Notes under the pieces: model-generated
Seen by the model: the letters and a program-made list of their open reading frames with translations, nothing else
What the model was told of the DNA's origin: nothing
The model's database searches: none
Source: Rhizophagus clarus
Taxonomy: Eukaryota; Glomeromycota; Glomeromycetes; Glomerales; Glomeraceae
NCBI GenBank assembly: GCA_015698045.1
Contig: BLAL01000313.1
Span: forward strand, 124,001-188,000
Direction of reading: 5' to 3'
DNA: 64,000 bases
Shown here: positions 22,975-35,101 of the stretch, one piece after another
Numbering within the stretch: position 1 is the first letter of the stretch
How the letters are laid out: each line of letters opens with the position of its first letter
Made by a program: the position numbers and the translations under genes

Positions 22975-25059
22975 TTAAATTTTATTATATGTATAATCAG
23001 ATACAACTTCTTCAACAGGTTTCCATAAAATCCGACGAAAGCCAATTACTAAAATAACATATCCTTTTAGTATATTAGATTCTGATTTAGTTATTTTGAT
23101 ACGTTTATCAAATACTCCTGAACTAGAATAATCAATAGGTTTTCCTTTTGAAATTATATTTAAATATGATTTCAATTGATCTATTCCATTATTTAATATT
23201 TTACCTATAGTTGTTTGATTTGTTTTTTTATATTCTTTTGACCAATATGAATATGGTCTTTTTAATAAGAATTCTTCATTTTCCTTTTCAAGCATCTTAT
23301 CTAAATTTTCCAACTCATTTGCACCATATTTAGTATTTTGATTTTTTACTAAACCAATTAATGAAATATATTTTAATTCTAAACCAATATAATTATCTCC
23401 TATTCCTTTTAGAACAAAAATGTCTAAATAACCAAAACGACCTGATCCTTTTGGTTTTTTTCCATCCATTACTAATGAAAGTTCTGGAATACGATATTTT
23501 AATGGCAAAAGACTTTCAACAGTTACTTGAAGCATAGACTCATCTGCTGAAGATAAAGACATCTGTGATCTTGTTGATAGAAAAGTCTTTATAATCTCAA
23601 TAAAAGGTATAATATTACCTATAACAAGATTTTCATATGCTGAAGTAACAGGAAATGTATTATTAATATTCTGTTTATATATTTCATTATTTTTATTTTC
23701 CTCTAAAATTTGGTTTTGTTTCTTTTGGGGTCCTAATAAAATAATATATAATTGTTATTAATTAAATATGATTTATATATATAAAAATATATATATGACT
23801 TACTAGTAGATGAATTATTAGTATTGGTATCATTATCTCTTGTTCTTTTCAATTCTCCCTTTTTTCTGGTTTGAAATATAAGTTTTTCATTCCATTTTTT
23901 ATTAAAAATAGATTCTAATGCTTCACCTGAACAATATATTTCACTTTTGGCATCATTATATGTATAACAATTACGAAATATTAAACGAATGTCTTTTTCA
24001 AATTCTTCCAAATTTGTATATTGATTATTTTCTAATTTTAAATTTATAGTAAATAGATCCATTGGATATTTTATAACTTTGTTTATAATATTCTTTTCAT
24101 TATACTTATAAAACAAATTAGCATAAGGACTATTCTCAAGTTGGTGAAGAATATCATAACAAAAGTTAATAAGTTTAATATTAACTGTTTCTTTTGGAAT
24201 AATAATAGTAGGCACTAGATTTCGATCTACTATTTTTTTCTTGTTTTTAAAAGTTTCTTTTGAAAGAGATGTAATTGTAGTAAAAGCAGGCATTAGATTT
24301 TCTTCTTGTTGATCTAGAATTTCTTTTTTTTCTTTTAGAAGAAATGCAGATGTTAGATTTTCTTTTTCATGTTCATGCTGATTTAAAGTTTTTTTTGAGA
24401 GAGATGCAGGTATTAGATATTTTTTTTTATATTCTTTAATAACTACTTCCCAAAATGTTTGCAAATTTTTCCTTTGTTGTAAATGTTCTGTAGTTATCTA
24501 TTAAGAAAAAAACTGTATTAATAGTGTGCTAGTTTTTTATTTAGTGATAAAGAAGGTACATAGCCAATTCCTCCTCCAGAATTAGCAGACTTTAACAAAC
24601 AACAAAGTTAGGATGCCTGAAGTGAAAGACTGGGGTGGTTACCAGGCGAACGAAATCAGTAATTCTCACTAAGTGACCACGGCGTGTATTAGGAGTTACC
24701 CCAACTTTGCAAAATAAGAAACAAAACACACCTTTTTTTTTATAGTAATAGGTTCAAATAGGTCTTTGGCTTTAGTTAGAAAGCGATTATACCAGATAGC
24801 ATCAAAATTTTCCCAGTTGGCCAATGTTAATGGAGAATTATTAGTTAATGAAAATAGTGAAGTAACAATAATGTCTTGATTAAGATTCAAAAACCCACGG
24901 TAAGACCAATTTTTTTGTTCGCTTAAGTAAGAAACAAGAGCTAATAAAAGTTAATGAATTGTTAAAAAATAGAAAATGAATTAGCTTCTGTCAAATGCTG
25001 TTAAAGGATTGTGTTTTCTTACCCTCATATCCTATATAGTTTTCAGTTATTTCACTCAT
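22975..25059 (-). CDS. Bromodomain / PD-(D/E)XK nuclease-like protein, best-preserved copy (copy 3)
   Basis: Exon 1 (25059-25023) encodes MSEITENYIGYE. Exon 2 from 24940 continues ALVSYLSEQKNWSYRGFLNL, a block I do not recognise. The splicing between about 24700 and 24497 is unclear: a short exon with SANSGGGIGY is probable, but the frame changes near an A9 run at about 24733-24741, so copy 3 may also be damaged. The last two exons are clean: 24497-23804 and 23732-22975 join to 483 residues. They contain a Lys/Glu-rich repeat-like linker (LSKETF, LPASLSKK types), a bromodomain (about residues 105-195 of this part; YPMDLFTINLKLEN, then NCYTYN with the acetyl-lysine-binding Asn), and a nuclease fold with Asp (LDIF), ELK and QLKSY, the PD-(D/E)XK plus QxxxY pattern of RecB/DUF1703-like enzymes. 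A chromatin-reader fused to a nuclease suggests targeting of acetylated chromatin; that is inference. Confidence 0.75.
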
Positions 25060-25599
25060 GATTAGGTTTTAAAGAATATATATTTATATAAAAAATTGTT
25101 GAAAAATATATATTTATAAAAATTGTTGAAAAAAGAGAAATTAGGGATATTAAATATAAATATAAAATTATATGACTTAGATTGACACATACAAAAATGA
25201 TAAATGAAGAATAAAAACAAATAAACATGACTTAACATTGTATAAATTTTACATTTTTTTCTAGAACTGACTAATGAAAGTATCATAATGAAATCTTATG
25301 CATCTAACATACAATATACCTGATAAAAACGGATACATCATATATGACAGGTGATGCATTATTGTAAAAAGAAATAATAGATATGGCTTAATGTTGCATA
25401 AGTATTATTGTAGTTTACATATTTTTTTTAGAATTGACTAACAGTATGGTGATTTATTTTACATACAGTATATAATTATAACATTGCTTATATCCTACGT
25501 GTTATTAGTCACTTTACGATGTAATGTATAGTATTTATGATTCGTGTACAACTGCGATTTTGATAGTCACACAGAATTTTGACTTTTTCAAATTAAATT

Positions 25600-26307
25600 T
25601 TTAATTCTAAATTGTTATTAACAGTAGGGTTGTGTGTAACCTTATAATTCCTTTTTTTTTTAACTTTTACTCTATAATGAATTAGTCAGTAATTAGTAAA
25701 TTGTGGATTTTGAATTATGCACTTGCACTATAAAGTGAAGTAGCGGAAGAATCTTTGAATTATAAATGGAATCGTAATTGTATTATAAGGTAAAGGAGGA
25801 TATGTAGTATATGTATTTTCATCTATTGAAGGAAATGTGTGATGGGTAAATTATAAATGGCACGTTAAGTGAAAATGAATAATTGAATAATAATGCGTAG
25901 TTGGATTATATGTAGTAGTAAAAGTATCGGTTTTTTATTGTGTGTGGCAAATATAATACTTTTAATCACATGAAATTTTTATTAATATATAGAAATTTAA
26001 CATAGTTAATTTATTTAATTGATAAATATTTAAATACAAATAACATAAATGTAAATGAATAAGTATATAAAACATAAACATATGATAAAAAACTGATAAG
26101 TATATTATGATTTAAATTCATTAATATCCCACTTCTTGATTAGTAACTATTCGCACAAGAAACATGATATACGTATTATAATATAAATTTCGTATATTTG
26201 GATCCTTCAGACCACTAATCCACTATTTCGATCTAATAGCAAAAAAAGAAATAATAAATAAATATGAGTAAAAAAAGACGTACTTATTAAAAATGTAAAT
26301 TAAAAAT
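25600..26307. other. Intergenic, no gene seen
   Basis: AT-rich sequence between the array end and the kinase gene, with no open frame or repeat that I can support. Confidence 0.5.
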
Positions 26308-27803
26308 TTACCACCTTAAATTAATTTGTAAAGAATCTATGTAATCATTAAGTTTGTTAATATATTTTTTTATTTTAAAAAAAAAATAAAATTATCAATT
26401 AATTACCTGAATATTCCATGTTTGTTATATTATCATATTGCACATAATAATCATCAGAATTTTTTGGATCAGGAAGTTTATTAAAGTTTAACAATCTGCT
26501 AGTATAAATAGCGCCCGAATGAGTCTTTAAACCTAGACTAGTTGAAGACATACTATTAGTTGATATGTATTTAGCCTCAATTGCTTCTTTAATTTGTTTT
26601 TGAAATTCTGTTGGTTCATCAAATACTACTGATGTACATTCATATAACCAATGGCAACTAAGTTTTCTGATCTCTTCTATCGTTGGTCTGTTTATTGGAT
26701 CAGCATCCAAGCATCTTTTAATCAAACTCACAATTAATTGAGGTACTTTGATATCAAATCTTGGTCTAAGTCCTTGACAAATCTGGATTACTAATTTTTC
26801 ATCATGACATACATTATAATAAGGAGGTGAACAAGAGATTAATTCATACATAATTATACCAAAACTATAAATATCAGCTGCTTTCGTATAATCTTGGCCT
26901 CTTAAAATTTCAGGAGCCATATAAGGTATGATACCGTATGTCTTTGTACTTTTTTTCTTATAATTTGCGGGTTTACATAAACCCATATCGGTTATATAAA
27001 CAAGATGACCCAATAATATATTGCCAGTATGTAAGTCTCTATGAATTAAACCCATATCATGAATATGTTCAAGTCCCAATGCGATACAATATATGTAATA
27101 AAGTTTATAATCCCAATTACTTGTATTTGCATCTGATAAGTTATCTCGTAAACTTCCATCCTTTGCATAGTCCAAAACCATCATATAATCTTTTGTTTTT
27201 GGATCTTGAGTTATACCATAAAATTTAATAATCGAAAAAGTTTCTCTTATTTTATGATGTGATATAATCTAACATAATATAAATATATGTTTTATTAGAA
27301 CATGTAACAATTAAAAAATACATACAGTATTATTAAATTAATAATTATACCTCATTCATGAATTCAGATGTAACGTTTTTCGAATTATTTAAACTTTTCA
27401 GAGCCACAAACATATTTTGCCGGATTCTTCTCCAATTTTGATTTTTATTATTCCATTTATTATCCATACATCCATCAATCCAATTTGCCTTATACACTTT
27501 ACCAAATCCACCTTTTGCAACAAATTTAATATTAGTAAACTTATCATAAGGTATCCATTCTAATGCTCTTGGGGCTTCATAGTTAGAATGAGCTGATAAT
27601 TGAGTATCTTGAATAAATTTATCAATAATATTATTTCCACTTGTCCAATTTTTGAAATTTTTTTGAAACTTTTTTGCATTACAATCAATCCTTTTACATT
27701 TTTCACATATTTCATTTTTAACGCGTGATGTTTTGATTATCTTTTTTCTTATATTATTAAGTGATCGTTTGCCATTTTTAATTTTGTTGATAAGAGAATT
27801 CAT
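26308..27803 (-). CDS. TKL-type protein kinase-like protein, three exons
   Basis: Exons 27803-27351, 27268-26407 and 26336-26308 give 447 residues starting MNSLINKIKNG. The last tiny exon encodes DSLQINLRW; it was chosen because an acceptor (acatag) restores a C-terminus of the usual style for these fungal kinases. The N-terminus has the CEKCKRIDC and WTSGNNIIDKFIQ blocks common to the expanded Glomeromycotina kinases. Kinase features: glycine loop KGGFGKVY (about 97-104), VALK lysine at 136, HRDLHTGNIL at 227-236, and MAPEIL with DIYSFGIIMYE. The metal-binding motif is DMG (245-247) instead of DFG. All other key residues are present, so it may be active. Substrate unknown. Confidence 0.92.
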
Positions 27804-28702
27804 TATGACGATCAAATAAAGTGAAATGGAAAAAAAAATTAAAAATTATTTTGGTTCAAAGGCAATATAAATAGGAAATAAGAAAATGTTACAATATAGC
27901 ATTCAGAACTCAGAATGTTGTTCTAAGAACAAATAACTTGTTATAAAACAAGAACCTAGCGTATTATAATTAGATGTCGATCAAAAGTAAACAAAAGTTG
28001 TACTTTTCGATCGGAATTTTAATATCCATATTCAGTATACGGTCTCGGTAATACAAAATAACATATACGATATTCATTGTGTAAATCCTGTTAATCAACC
28101 GGTTAGCTTTCAGATTATACTTTTATAAATCAGTTTTAAAATCATTTAATCGAAAAAAAAAAAAATGATAACCCATATTTGGAATTTTTAATGTTTCCGT
28201 GATTTACAAAGTTAAAGCAGGATTAAAACAAGCTAAAGCAATTTTCACCGGATTATCTTACGAATAAAACAACACGTTACTTGTTTATAACCTGATTTTG
28301 GTTACACGTCGCACATGTAGTCTAATTTTCGAATTTTTGAGAGCTTTTTTTAAATGAATATAAAAATGGGTTTGGTTAAAAATATATTAAAAATTTTTTT
28401 TCACTAAATATATATTTTTTGCTTGTATACAACGTAAATATTTGTACAAATTTATTAATAACCGAACAACTAAATCACTATCATCATCCAATTAAATTGC
28501 GAATAAGTACTGTAGTACAGTATAATTCATTACTTTATTGTTAATCGGCAGAAATTGACATACAATAGAGTTCTGTATTTTACGACGTGATCTCTGACAA
28601 TAAATTATATCTTTCATTTCACTGTTAAATTTTCTAATTTATTTATTAAAAAACTTGACACTATTCTTTTAATTAGAATATTGTATGCTAAACAGCAGGT
28701 GG
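27804..28702. other. Intergenic, no gene seen
   Basis: AT-rich upstream region of the kinase gene. No supported feature. Confidence 0.5.
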
Positions 28703-28894
28703 TTATCTTGATGAAAAAATAATATTGTCATATGTGTCGAATTTATTTGCAAAATATTGACCGCCCAATCGATATCTAGTTATCAAGTCGTTTTCCTTTT
28801 TCAAAGCATTCATAAACAAAAGATATGTTGTTTCTAAGAATTGAACATATGAATGAAGTCGTTCTTCACGATGTGTACTTGGTATTATATACAT
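28703..28894 (-). pseudogene. GIN1 3'-exon fragment
   Basis: The frame contains IIPSTHREERLHSYVQFLET and LLFMNALKK, the C-terminal tail that follows the Hint domain in GIN1 copies. It is cut off on the upstream side before the SCYDHC motif, and downstream it runs into unrelated sequence. It is an isolated gene fragment at the right-hand (3') edge of the cluster. Confidence 0.8.
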
Positions 28895-29589
28895 CCACTA
28901 TCGAACTGGTAATAGTTAAAATTTATTTATTTTTATTCTTACTTTTATTTTTATTCTATTATTTTTATTTTTATATTTATTTTTACACCAGAATTAAGTT
29001 TCCGTTAAATATGTACGGACATTATTAATTTTTTTAAAAAAATTGTGAAAATCACTTCACTTCTCAATGTACCAGGCCAGATTAAAATTGTGGCCTAGAT
29101 TGCATTATTATTCACAACAAAACATTACATCTATTTCGAACATTACACCATTTCAACCATTACACCAATTATGGCCAGCGTTGAAAAAAGCTTTTATTAG
29201 TTTTTCGAACGGTTTTTTTTTGTATTACCATTAAATTTGATTATAAAATATATAAAATAAGCAAAATATATTATAAATAAAATTTGACAATGTTTATAAA
29301 TTAATGAAGTTCTTCTCGCGTTATATCATTGTTTCATTGTTTCATTGTTTAATTGTTTTTTTTTTTCATTCAAATTCTCTTTTCTTATTTAGAGTTGAAC
29401 GGCATTATAATACCGGTCGGAGGATGATATAGTTCCGTTAAATAACAATATTAGTAGATAACAATAATATTAAGTTTGTCTAGTAAAAAATTATTGACGA
29501 AAAAAATATTTATATCGCATCTTTATTTAATTAATATATGTTTCTGAAATAAAGCATTAGATTTAATTGCATTATAATGTTATCTAAAT
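28895..29589. other. AT-rich intergenic, T-rich low complexity
   Basis: Contains a run of ttatttttattt-type low-complexity sequence at about 28920-28990. No gene. Confidence 0.5.
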
Positions 29590-32275
29590 CTAGTTCTCAA
29601 TAAACCGTTTGCCTTTTTTCAAAGCATTTATGAACGAGAGATACGCCGTTTCTAAGAACTGAACATATGGATGAAGTCGTTCTTCGCGATGTGTACTTGG
29701 AATTATATGAGTCCACCAACGTACTGGTAAAAACACTAGATCCATAAGTGCTTGTGACGGTGCCCTATAAAAAATAAATGTCCGGAAAATGTTATCAAAA
29801 ATGTCTGGAAAATGTCCGGAATAAATCTGATGTGTCCGGAAAATGTCCACTTTTTTGGTACATGTCTGACACACTTCTGATACTTAAAATTTTGACATGT
29901 CCTAACTTTATCCTGAATTCGTCCAGTATTTGTTCGGTATAAAATTTTGGACAAATTCTGGACAGTTAAACCTGGACAAATTCTGGACATAGTAAAAAAA
30001 CGAGATAGACAAATTCCGGACATGAAAAAGTTCAGGACAAATTCTGGATACTATTTCCAAAAAAGGATAAATTAATTTTGTAAAAAAATGCAAAAAGCAC
30101 AAAACTGACATTCAAAACCTTTTCTGTCGTACTAATTAAAATTGCAGAGCAGGCAAAAATACTATATATCTATGATATAAAAATTTTGGGTTAAGGAATA
30201 ATGATGATCATCTATCCATTGATCATCTTTTGTGACAAAATTTTACGAAAATACATTTCTGGACAATTTCAGGACAAATTCCTAATATCCCGAAAATGCA
30301 GTGTTTTCGGAACAGTTTCCGGACACACAGTGTCCAGAATTTCCGGACAATATTTTAGAATTTTTTTCCAGACATTTTCTGGACATTATCCGGACACTTA
30401 TTTTTTATAGGGGTGGACAATGGTCATAACAGGAACAGAATACACCATCGGCGATAACTGAGCCAGCTCGTGTATAGAAACTAATGTACTTGTTATGCCA
30501 TTCCTGTTAAAAATATCAAAGAAACTATCAAGAAAAGTACAGTATTTTATAATCTTAAAAGTATGGACTCGAACTTACGTTTGTTATATTATCTACAGAG
30601 ACCGGAACTAACCGATTTTTGCCATCTGATACTAAATTTTTGTTTCTCCCGGACGCAAATTCTTGGCAAATATAATTGATAGATTTTCGTCAAAGACGTA
30701 ATGAGTGGTTGTTAATAACAATCGTCCTAAGTGAAAATACACCATCAATTAAATTATTGTACAGTAAAATAATAATTTAGTATTTCGTAATAAAATTAAT
30801 TTAAAATAAATTACCTTTAGATCCATCTGGCCTAGTGAAGCTAACTTTAGCAAATTTTGATTCATGATCGAGTTTACCAATATGAGAAATAAGATAAACC
30901 TCTGAGAATTCTGCAATACCATTTCTGATGTTCGATAACACTCGATCTCCTATTTGAAGTTCTGACATTTGAATGATCCTTCCCGATTCGAGTTTAACTT
31001 GTGTTTCAATCCAGAAACAACTTTTTGGATTTTTTAGACCGTGAATTTCATCCGCAAGTTTATTATTTTTATTGTTTAAGTCTTTTATTTGTTCTTTTAG
31101 AGTATTTATGATAAACTCAAGTTCTCTATCACGAGCTTCACGCGCTTTTTTCTCATCTTCTGCCTTTTGGCTTTCATAGTTCGCTCTTGCTATTGCTTCA
31201 CCTTCCCTCCTTAAAACCTCATTATATTCTTTTTGTCGTCTCTCTTCTGCTTCCCTCGCAATTCTTTCATTTTCGACTTGCTTTTCCCGAGCCTTCTCAA
31301 AAAGATCATTTGTATACACTCCATCTATAGATATGATACGATCTTCCAATTCTTCGAGGCGTAGTTTATGGTTAGAATCATCAGGCGGAAAAATTTCTGG
31401 ATTTGGAGAGATGGCCCACCTATTACCCACAGAATTGACGAAAGCCTTAACTGGATCGTTCCAACAAGATCTTTTAAAATATTCAGGTTCCTTGGTCTGC
31501 TTGGTGTTACAATGCGAGAAGACTGAAATCATGTATTCGAGAGCCGCTTCTCCAAGAAATAATCTTATCCTGTCAATCATTTCTTTTTGTTCTTCCGTGA
31601 ACCGTTTAGCTTCTATAAACAGCTTTTTCAATATGTTTCTATTTATTATGAATGTAATCACTAGTATTCCAACTCACCAAACACGAACAATATGGCCTTG
31701 ATTCCATGAGCACACTTTTGTACGGTACGAGCGATTTCTCTTAAGATATTTTTATTAAGATCGTCAGTATCAAAAATCCCTGGCGTGTCAACAATGTTGT
31801 AATGTGTACCATCAATTTCGTAATTCGCGGAACAAGATTTTTTGGTGACCGATCTCTAAACATTTTTGAGAGATTAGGAGATTAGAAATAAATGTGGACA
31901 AATTTAATTAATCGAAATTGTATTTATTATTATTATATTTTTTTTTACAAAACTGTCGGAAACACAGAAAGTCGATCTTTCATCTTCCGAGGTTCCCAAT
32001 AATAAATTTCCCAATGTACTTTTACCGGCACCTTACAATTAAATGTGTAATAATTTTAATAATTTTCCACCGAAAAAATTAAATTACTAAAAGAAGGACA
32101 TTGTAACAGTGCGTATACCCGTTTTCCCAACTAAGAGTATAACTGGTGCGTTGATATTCAACGAAGAACCGAACGTTCTCATAATGACAAATAAGTACAA
32201 TTAAAATTGATGAAAAAAATTGAAATTTCTCTTTATTTTTATAATGTTTATTAGTTATTACGTATTATCTGCCAG
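29590..32275 (-). pseudogene. GIN1: GIN1-like gene, copy A (broken; 650-bp insertion in the last exon)
   Basis: Exon layout follows the intact copies at 42.5-47.3 kb. The expected start ATGGCAAATAATAC is ctggcagataatac here, so the ATG is lost. The GTP-binding exons with VGKTGAGKS-type text follow. The main exon (31612-30815) is fully open: EAKRFTEEQKEMIDRI, VFSHCNTKQT, a coiled coil, then the Hint start CFWIETQVKLESGRIIQMSE. The next exon has LTTTHYVFDENL, but one T is missing in the TKILIS region (about 30640), shifting the frame. The last exon reads AGSVIADGVFCSCYDHCPP and is then interrupted by a 650-bp element (29763-30412) before QALMDLVFLPVRWW. It is a recent pseudogene or one on the way. 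Confidence 0.88.
29763..30412. mobile_element. Non-autonomous DNA element (MITE-like), 650 bp, in a GIN1 exon
   Basis: Ends CCCTATAAAAAATAA and its complement, flanked by a 3-bp duplication GTG (29760-29762 and 30413-30415). The uninterrupted text gacgg-nGG-acaatg occurs in the other GIN1 copies. The interior is filled with TGTCCGGA and TCTGGACA motifs in both orientations. A 3-bp target duplication with dense subterminal motifs is like CACTA/CMC or Harbinger-type elements; the superfamily is not settled. Open frames inside (29736-30111 minus, 30201-30410 plus) come from the repeats. Confidence 0.88.
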
Positions 32276-32834
32276 GTATTAAAAATTATCGTTAATTCAA
32301 CCAACAATGACAAAAAGTAATATTCCAACTACATAACTAACCTCAATAGGCTACTGAACATTGTCCATTAAAATAGAATTTAAGAGTACGCAGATGGACG
32401 CCCTCTTGTTTTTTTAAATGTATTTAACCATAAAAGTAATTAGAAATGTCGCACAAATTATAATAAATGAAATTCTTGACGAAGAAATGACTTAATTGTA
32501 CTTGAATTATCCTATAGAGGTAAATCCAAAATTTATGTTGCAGATACTGTATGACTAAATAAAACACTAATTTTTGTGTCGAATTTTTTTTTTTTTTTTT
32601 TACGCATGAAAAGTATCGTTTAATTTTATCATGAATAAATGGGTGGCCAAAACGAATTTTTCTTCATCATGACAATTTTAAATTAAACTTACATTTTCTG
32701 TTGGACGCCCGGACTATTCTGGAGACGAGATTCCCTAAAATAACTATTTTTCATAATGAATGATAATTGGTCGAGCGCAGTCACGTGAATACTGCGGCAC
32801 TTCAGTTGTATTACCGGATTTTTCAACATTCGTA
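32276..32834. other. Intergenic upstream of GIN1 copy A
   Basis: AT-rich region with a long T run at about 32586-32600. No gene is seen. Confidence 0.45.
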
Positions 32835-32960
32835 TTAAAACATCATTATTCGAAAAATAAGACCAGATCCATGAGCGTTTGAGACGGCGGGCAATGGTCG
32901 TAGCACAGAGTAACAGAGTACACCACTGGCGATAACTGAGCCATCTTGAAGTAAATCAGA
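32835..32960 (-). pseudogene. GIN1 Hint 3'-exon fragment
   Basis: Complement reads DGSVIASGVLC, then with a small frame change the CYDHC-PPSQTLMDLVL-type text of the GIN1 last exon. The flank on the 33 kb side retains intron-like text as in intact copies. No other exon is found nearby, so it is an isolated remnant. Confidence 0.75.
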
Positions 32961-33029
32961 ACTTCTTGGACGATAGGTTTCCCAATCCAAAATGACTAGG
33001 CCACTAGGGGGTACAACTGGCGGTTCTTG

Positions 33030-35101
33030 CATCCTTCAAACCAATTGGATGGGACTTTGTGTAGAATATCAGGGAAACTATCAGGAAAAGTAATTTTATA
33101 ATTTTAATAAAATTAGAATGTAGATTCAAACTGGGGATTGGAATCAATTCCCCCAAAACCGAATTAATCGAATGGTAAAAAAATTTGTAATACAGTACAT
33201 AGACCTTTGCGTTATACGTTACAAATTTGTCCGGAATTATAATCTTGATCATTGGAATTTTTGTGCCACAAATTAACGGTACACAAGAATTCCAATCCTT
33301 AATTCAGTACTGTAATTTTTAATATTAGGATCACCTTAATAAAGTCTTTTAATTCATGAAAGTTATTGCTTAATTTTACCATATTCATTTATTGTAACTT
33401 GCATTATCAAGAGGTAGTATAACAATTTAATATTAAATGGCTTTCAAAATTTAATATCCTTATTAATATTGTAACTATCATTATTCGAACGCAATTTTCG
33501 AAATTTCCTTTTTTAAAATTCAAAACCACTTAGATTTTCTAAAACAAAAATAAAAACATTAAAATAAGTTAAATGCCCTTTTCTTTAATCTTTGATCAAA
33601 CAAAAAAAATATAAAAAAATTAGTCATTTCTATTAAAAACCAAAAACCGTTTTTTTTTTTATTTAAAACAAAAAATGAAAATTACATTTGTTTTCCAATA
33701 AAAAAATGTGGATTTTCATCTAAAATTGGTTTTTTTTAGTAGGTTTAACCGTTTAACCCTATCTTTTATCAGAATTGGACTCAATTTCATCATATATGTA
33801 TTAAAAATTTGTAGTACTTTATCGGTTATCTACTTTTACAATAAATACAAAAAATATTGATATTTTTACAAATTTAGGTTAGAACCCATTACCGGTTTAA
33901 TAAAATTCAGAATATAAACTAAATAAGTTTTGGTTATATTTTCTTTTTAATAACAGGTGACAGGTCAACATAAATTAAAACTATGTACTATGTAGTAAAG
34001 TAAATAAAAACTCAATTTTAAATAATATTTTTCCATATTTAAAATAAACTTTCTTTGACAAGCTACAATACAGTATATCCATTAAATGCTAAAAAATTTT
34101 CACGCTATAAAGAAATTCTAAAAGTGATTATTTTTTTTTGGTTAGGCAAAAATAGACTTTATTAAAATAATTCGAATTTAATGAACAATTCCTTTCGCTC
34201 GAGAAACAAATACATCTGAGCGAAAAATTTAGCTACTTACCCAAAGTATAAACCAATTAACCAAAATTACAACCTACCGAAAAAAAGGAAGAATAGAGGA
34301 TGACTATCCCTATTCGGTTGTACGAGGGATTATGAAAAGAGGGTGGTAAGTTTGATTCACAATGTCACAAAAAATTCTAAGATTATGTACGAAGGAGAAA
34401 GGAAAATAAAAAATTTTTTAATCAAATTAATAATTTTATACCATTTCCGTTTTCAAAAAATTTAGGATAATTTTTTCATTTATTTCTTCTTGTAGTCAGC
34501 GATGGACTTCTGTTTCTTACATTCGTTATGAGATTTATCAATCTCAATCACTATTGTTAAGGAGGTCCATCTATGGAGGTTTCTTCTGTAGAATTTCCTC
34601 TTAAAGGAGATTTTTTTTTTTGAAAATTCCTGGGAATATTGAAATCAGAATTTAGAAATTGTGAAAATTTCCTTTTATAGTTGCGCTTCCTTTTATGGTA
34701 TAGATCTATGTTATACAACTTTAAAATAAGAAAATGTTGTGATACATATTCCTGATTTGGAATTGATGTAATGCAGAACTATACTATAAAAGGAAATCCT
34801 GTCACAAAAGGAAATTTTAACACTTTTGGTTTTTGCAGCGGTCGGTACACTGTTGGGCCAAGACATAATTTGGCAAATTACACCAGCGTGGTGCTCAGCA
34901 TAAGCCAGTTTATACATCCAGAGATGTGTTGGAAAGCCTCCATATTGTTCTTTTGCATATTAAAAATAACTAAATAGGCTTTGTTTTACGTTGACATAAC
35001 GAAAATTATTAGATCTTTATTTAAAAGTGTATGAGCATATGAGCGCTACTAATTTTATTGAATTATCAATTTACTTGACTTGTAATATTGCAAATCTAAA
35101 T
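33030..35101. other. AT-rich intergenic, about 2 kb, no gene
   Basis: Mostly low-complexity A/T text. Around 34660-34825 the words gaaaatttccttttat and ataaaaggaaat recur in opposite orientation, hinting at a small decayed inverted-repeat element. Open frames at 34711-34977 on both strands are not convincing. Confidence 0.45.

Larger units (their letters stand above)
18521..25600. repeat. Tandem unit 3 (partial; carries a Tc1/mariner insertion)
   Basis: Matches units 1 and 2 from 18521 to about 25450, with weaker similarity (for example around the acagaattttgacttt text) to about 25600. The rest of the unit, including the GIN1 relic and a further plus-strand fragment, is absent, so this is the right end of the array. 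Confidence 0.8.

Noticed and set aside
29736-30410. Open frames on both strands within the 650-bp element
   Set aside because: They are made of the TGTCCGGA/TCTGGACA repeats; residues such as SGHIRF and FSGH recur without any domain pattern.
31333-31701. Plus-strand open frames opposite the GIN1 main exons (also 35976-36444, 43693-43899, 46183-46555, 49168-50082)
   Set aside because: They are antisense shadows of the GIN1 exons and follow them in every copy; splice sites and domains are on the minus strand.
34711-34977. Overlapping open frames on both strands near 34.8 kb
   Set aside because: Neither has recognisable protein features; the region looks like a decayed inverted-repeat element.
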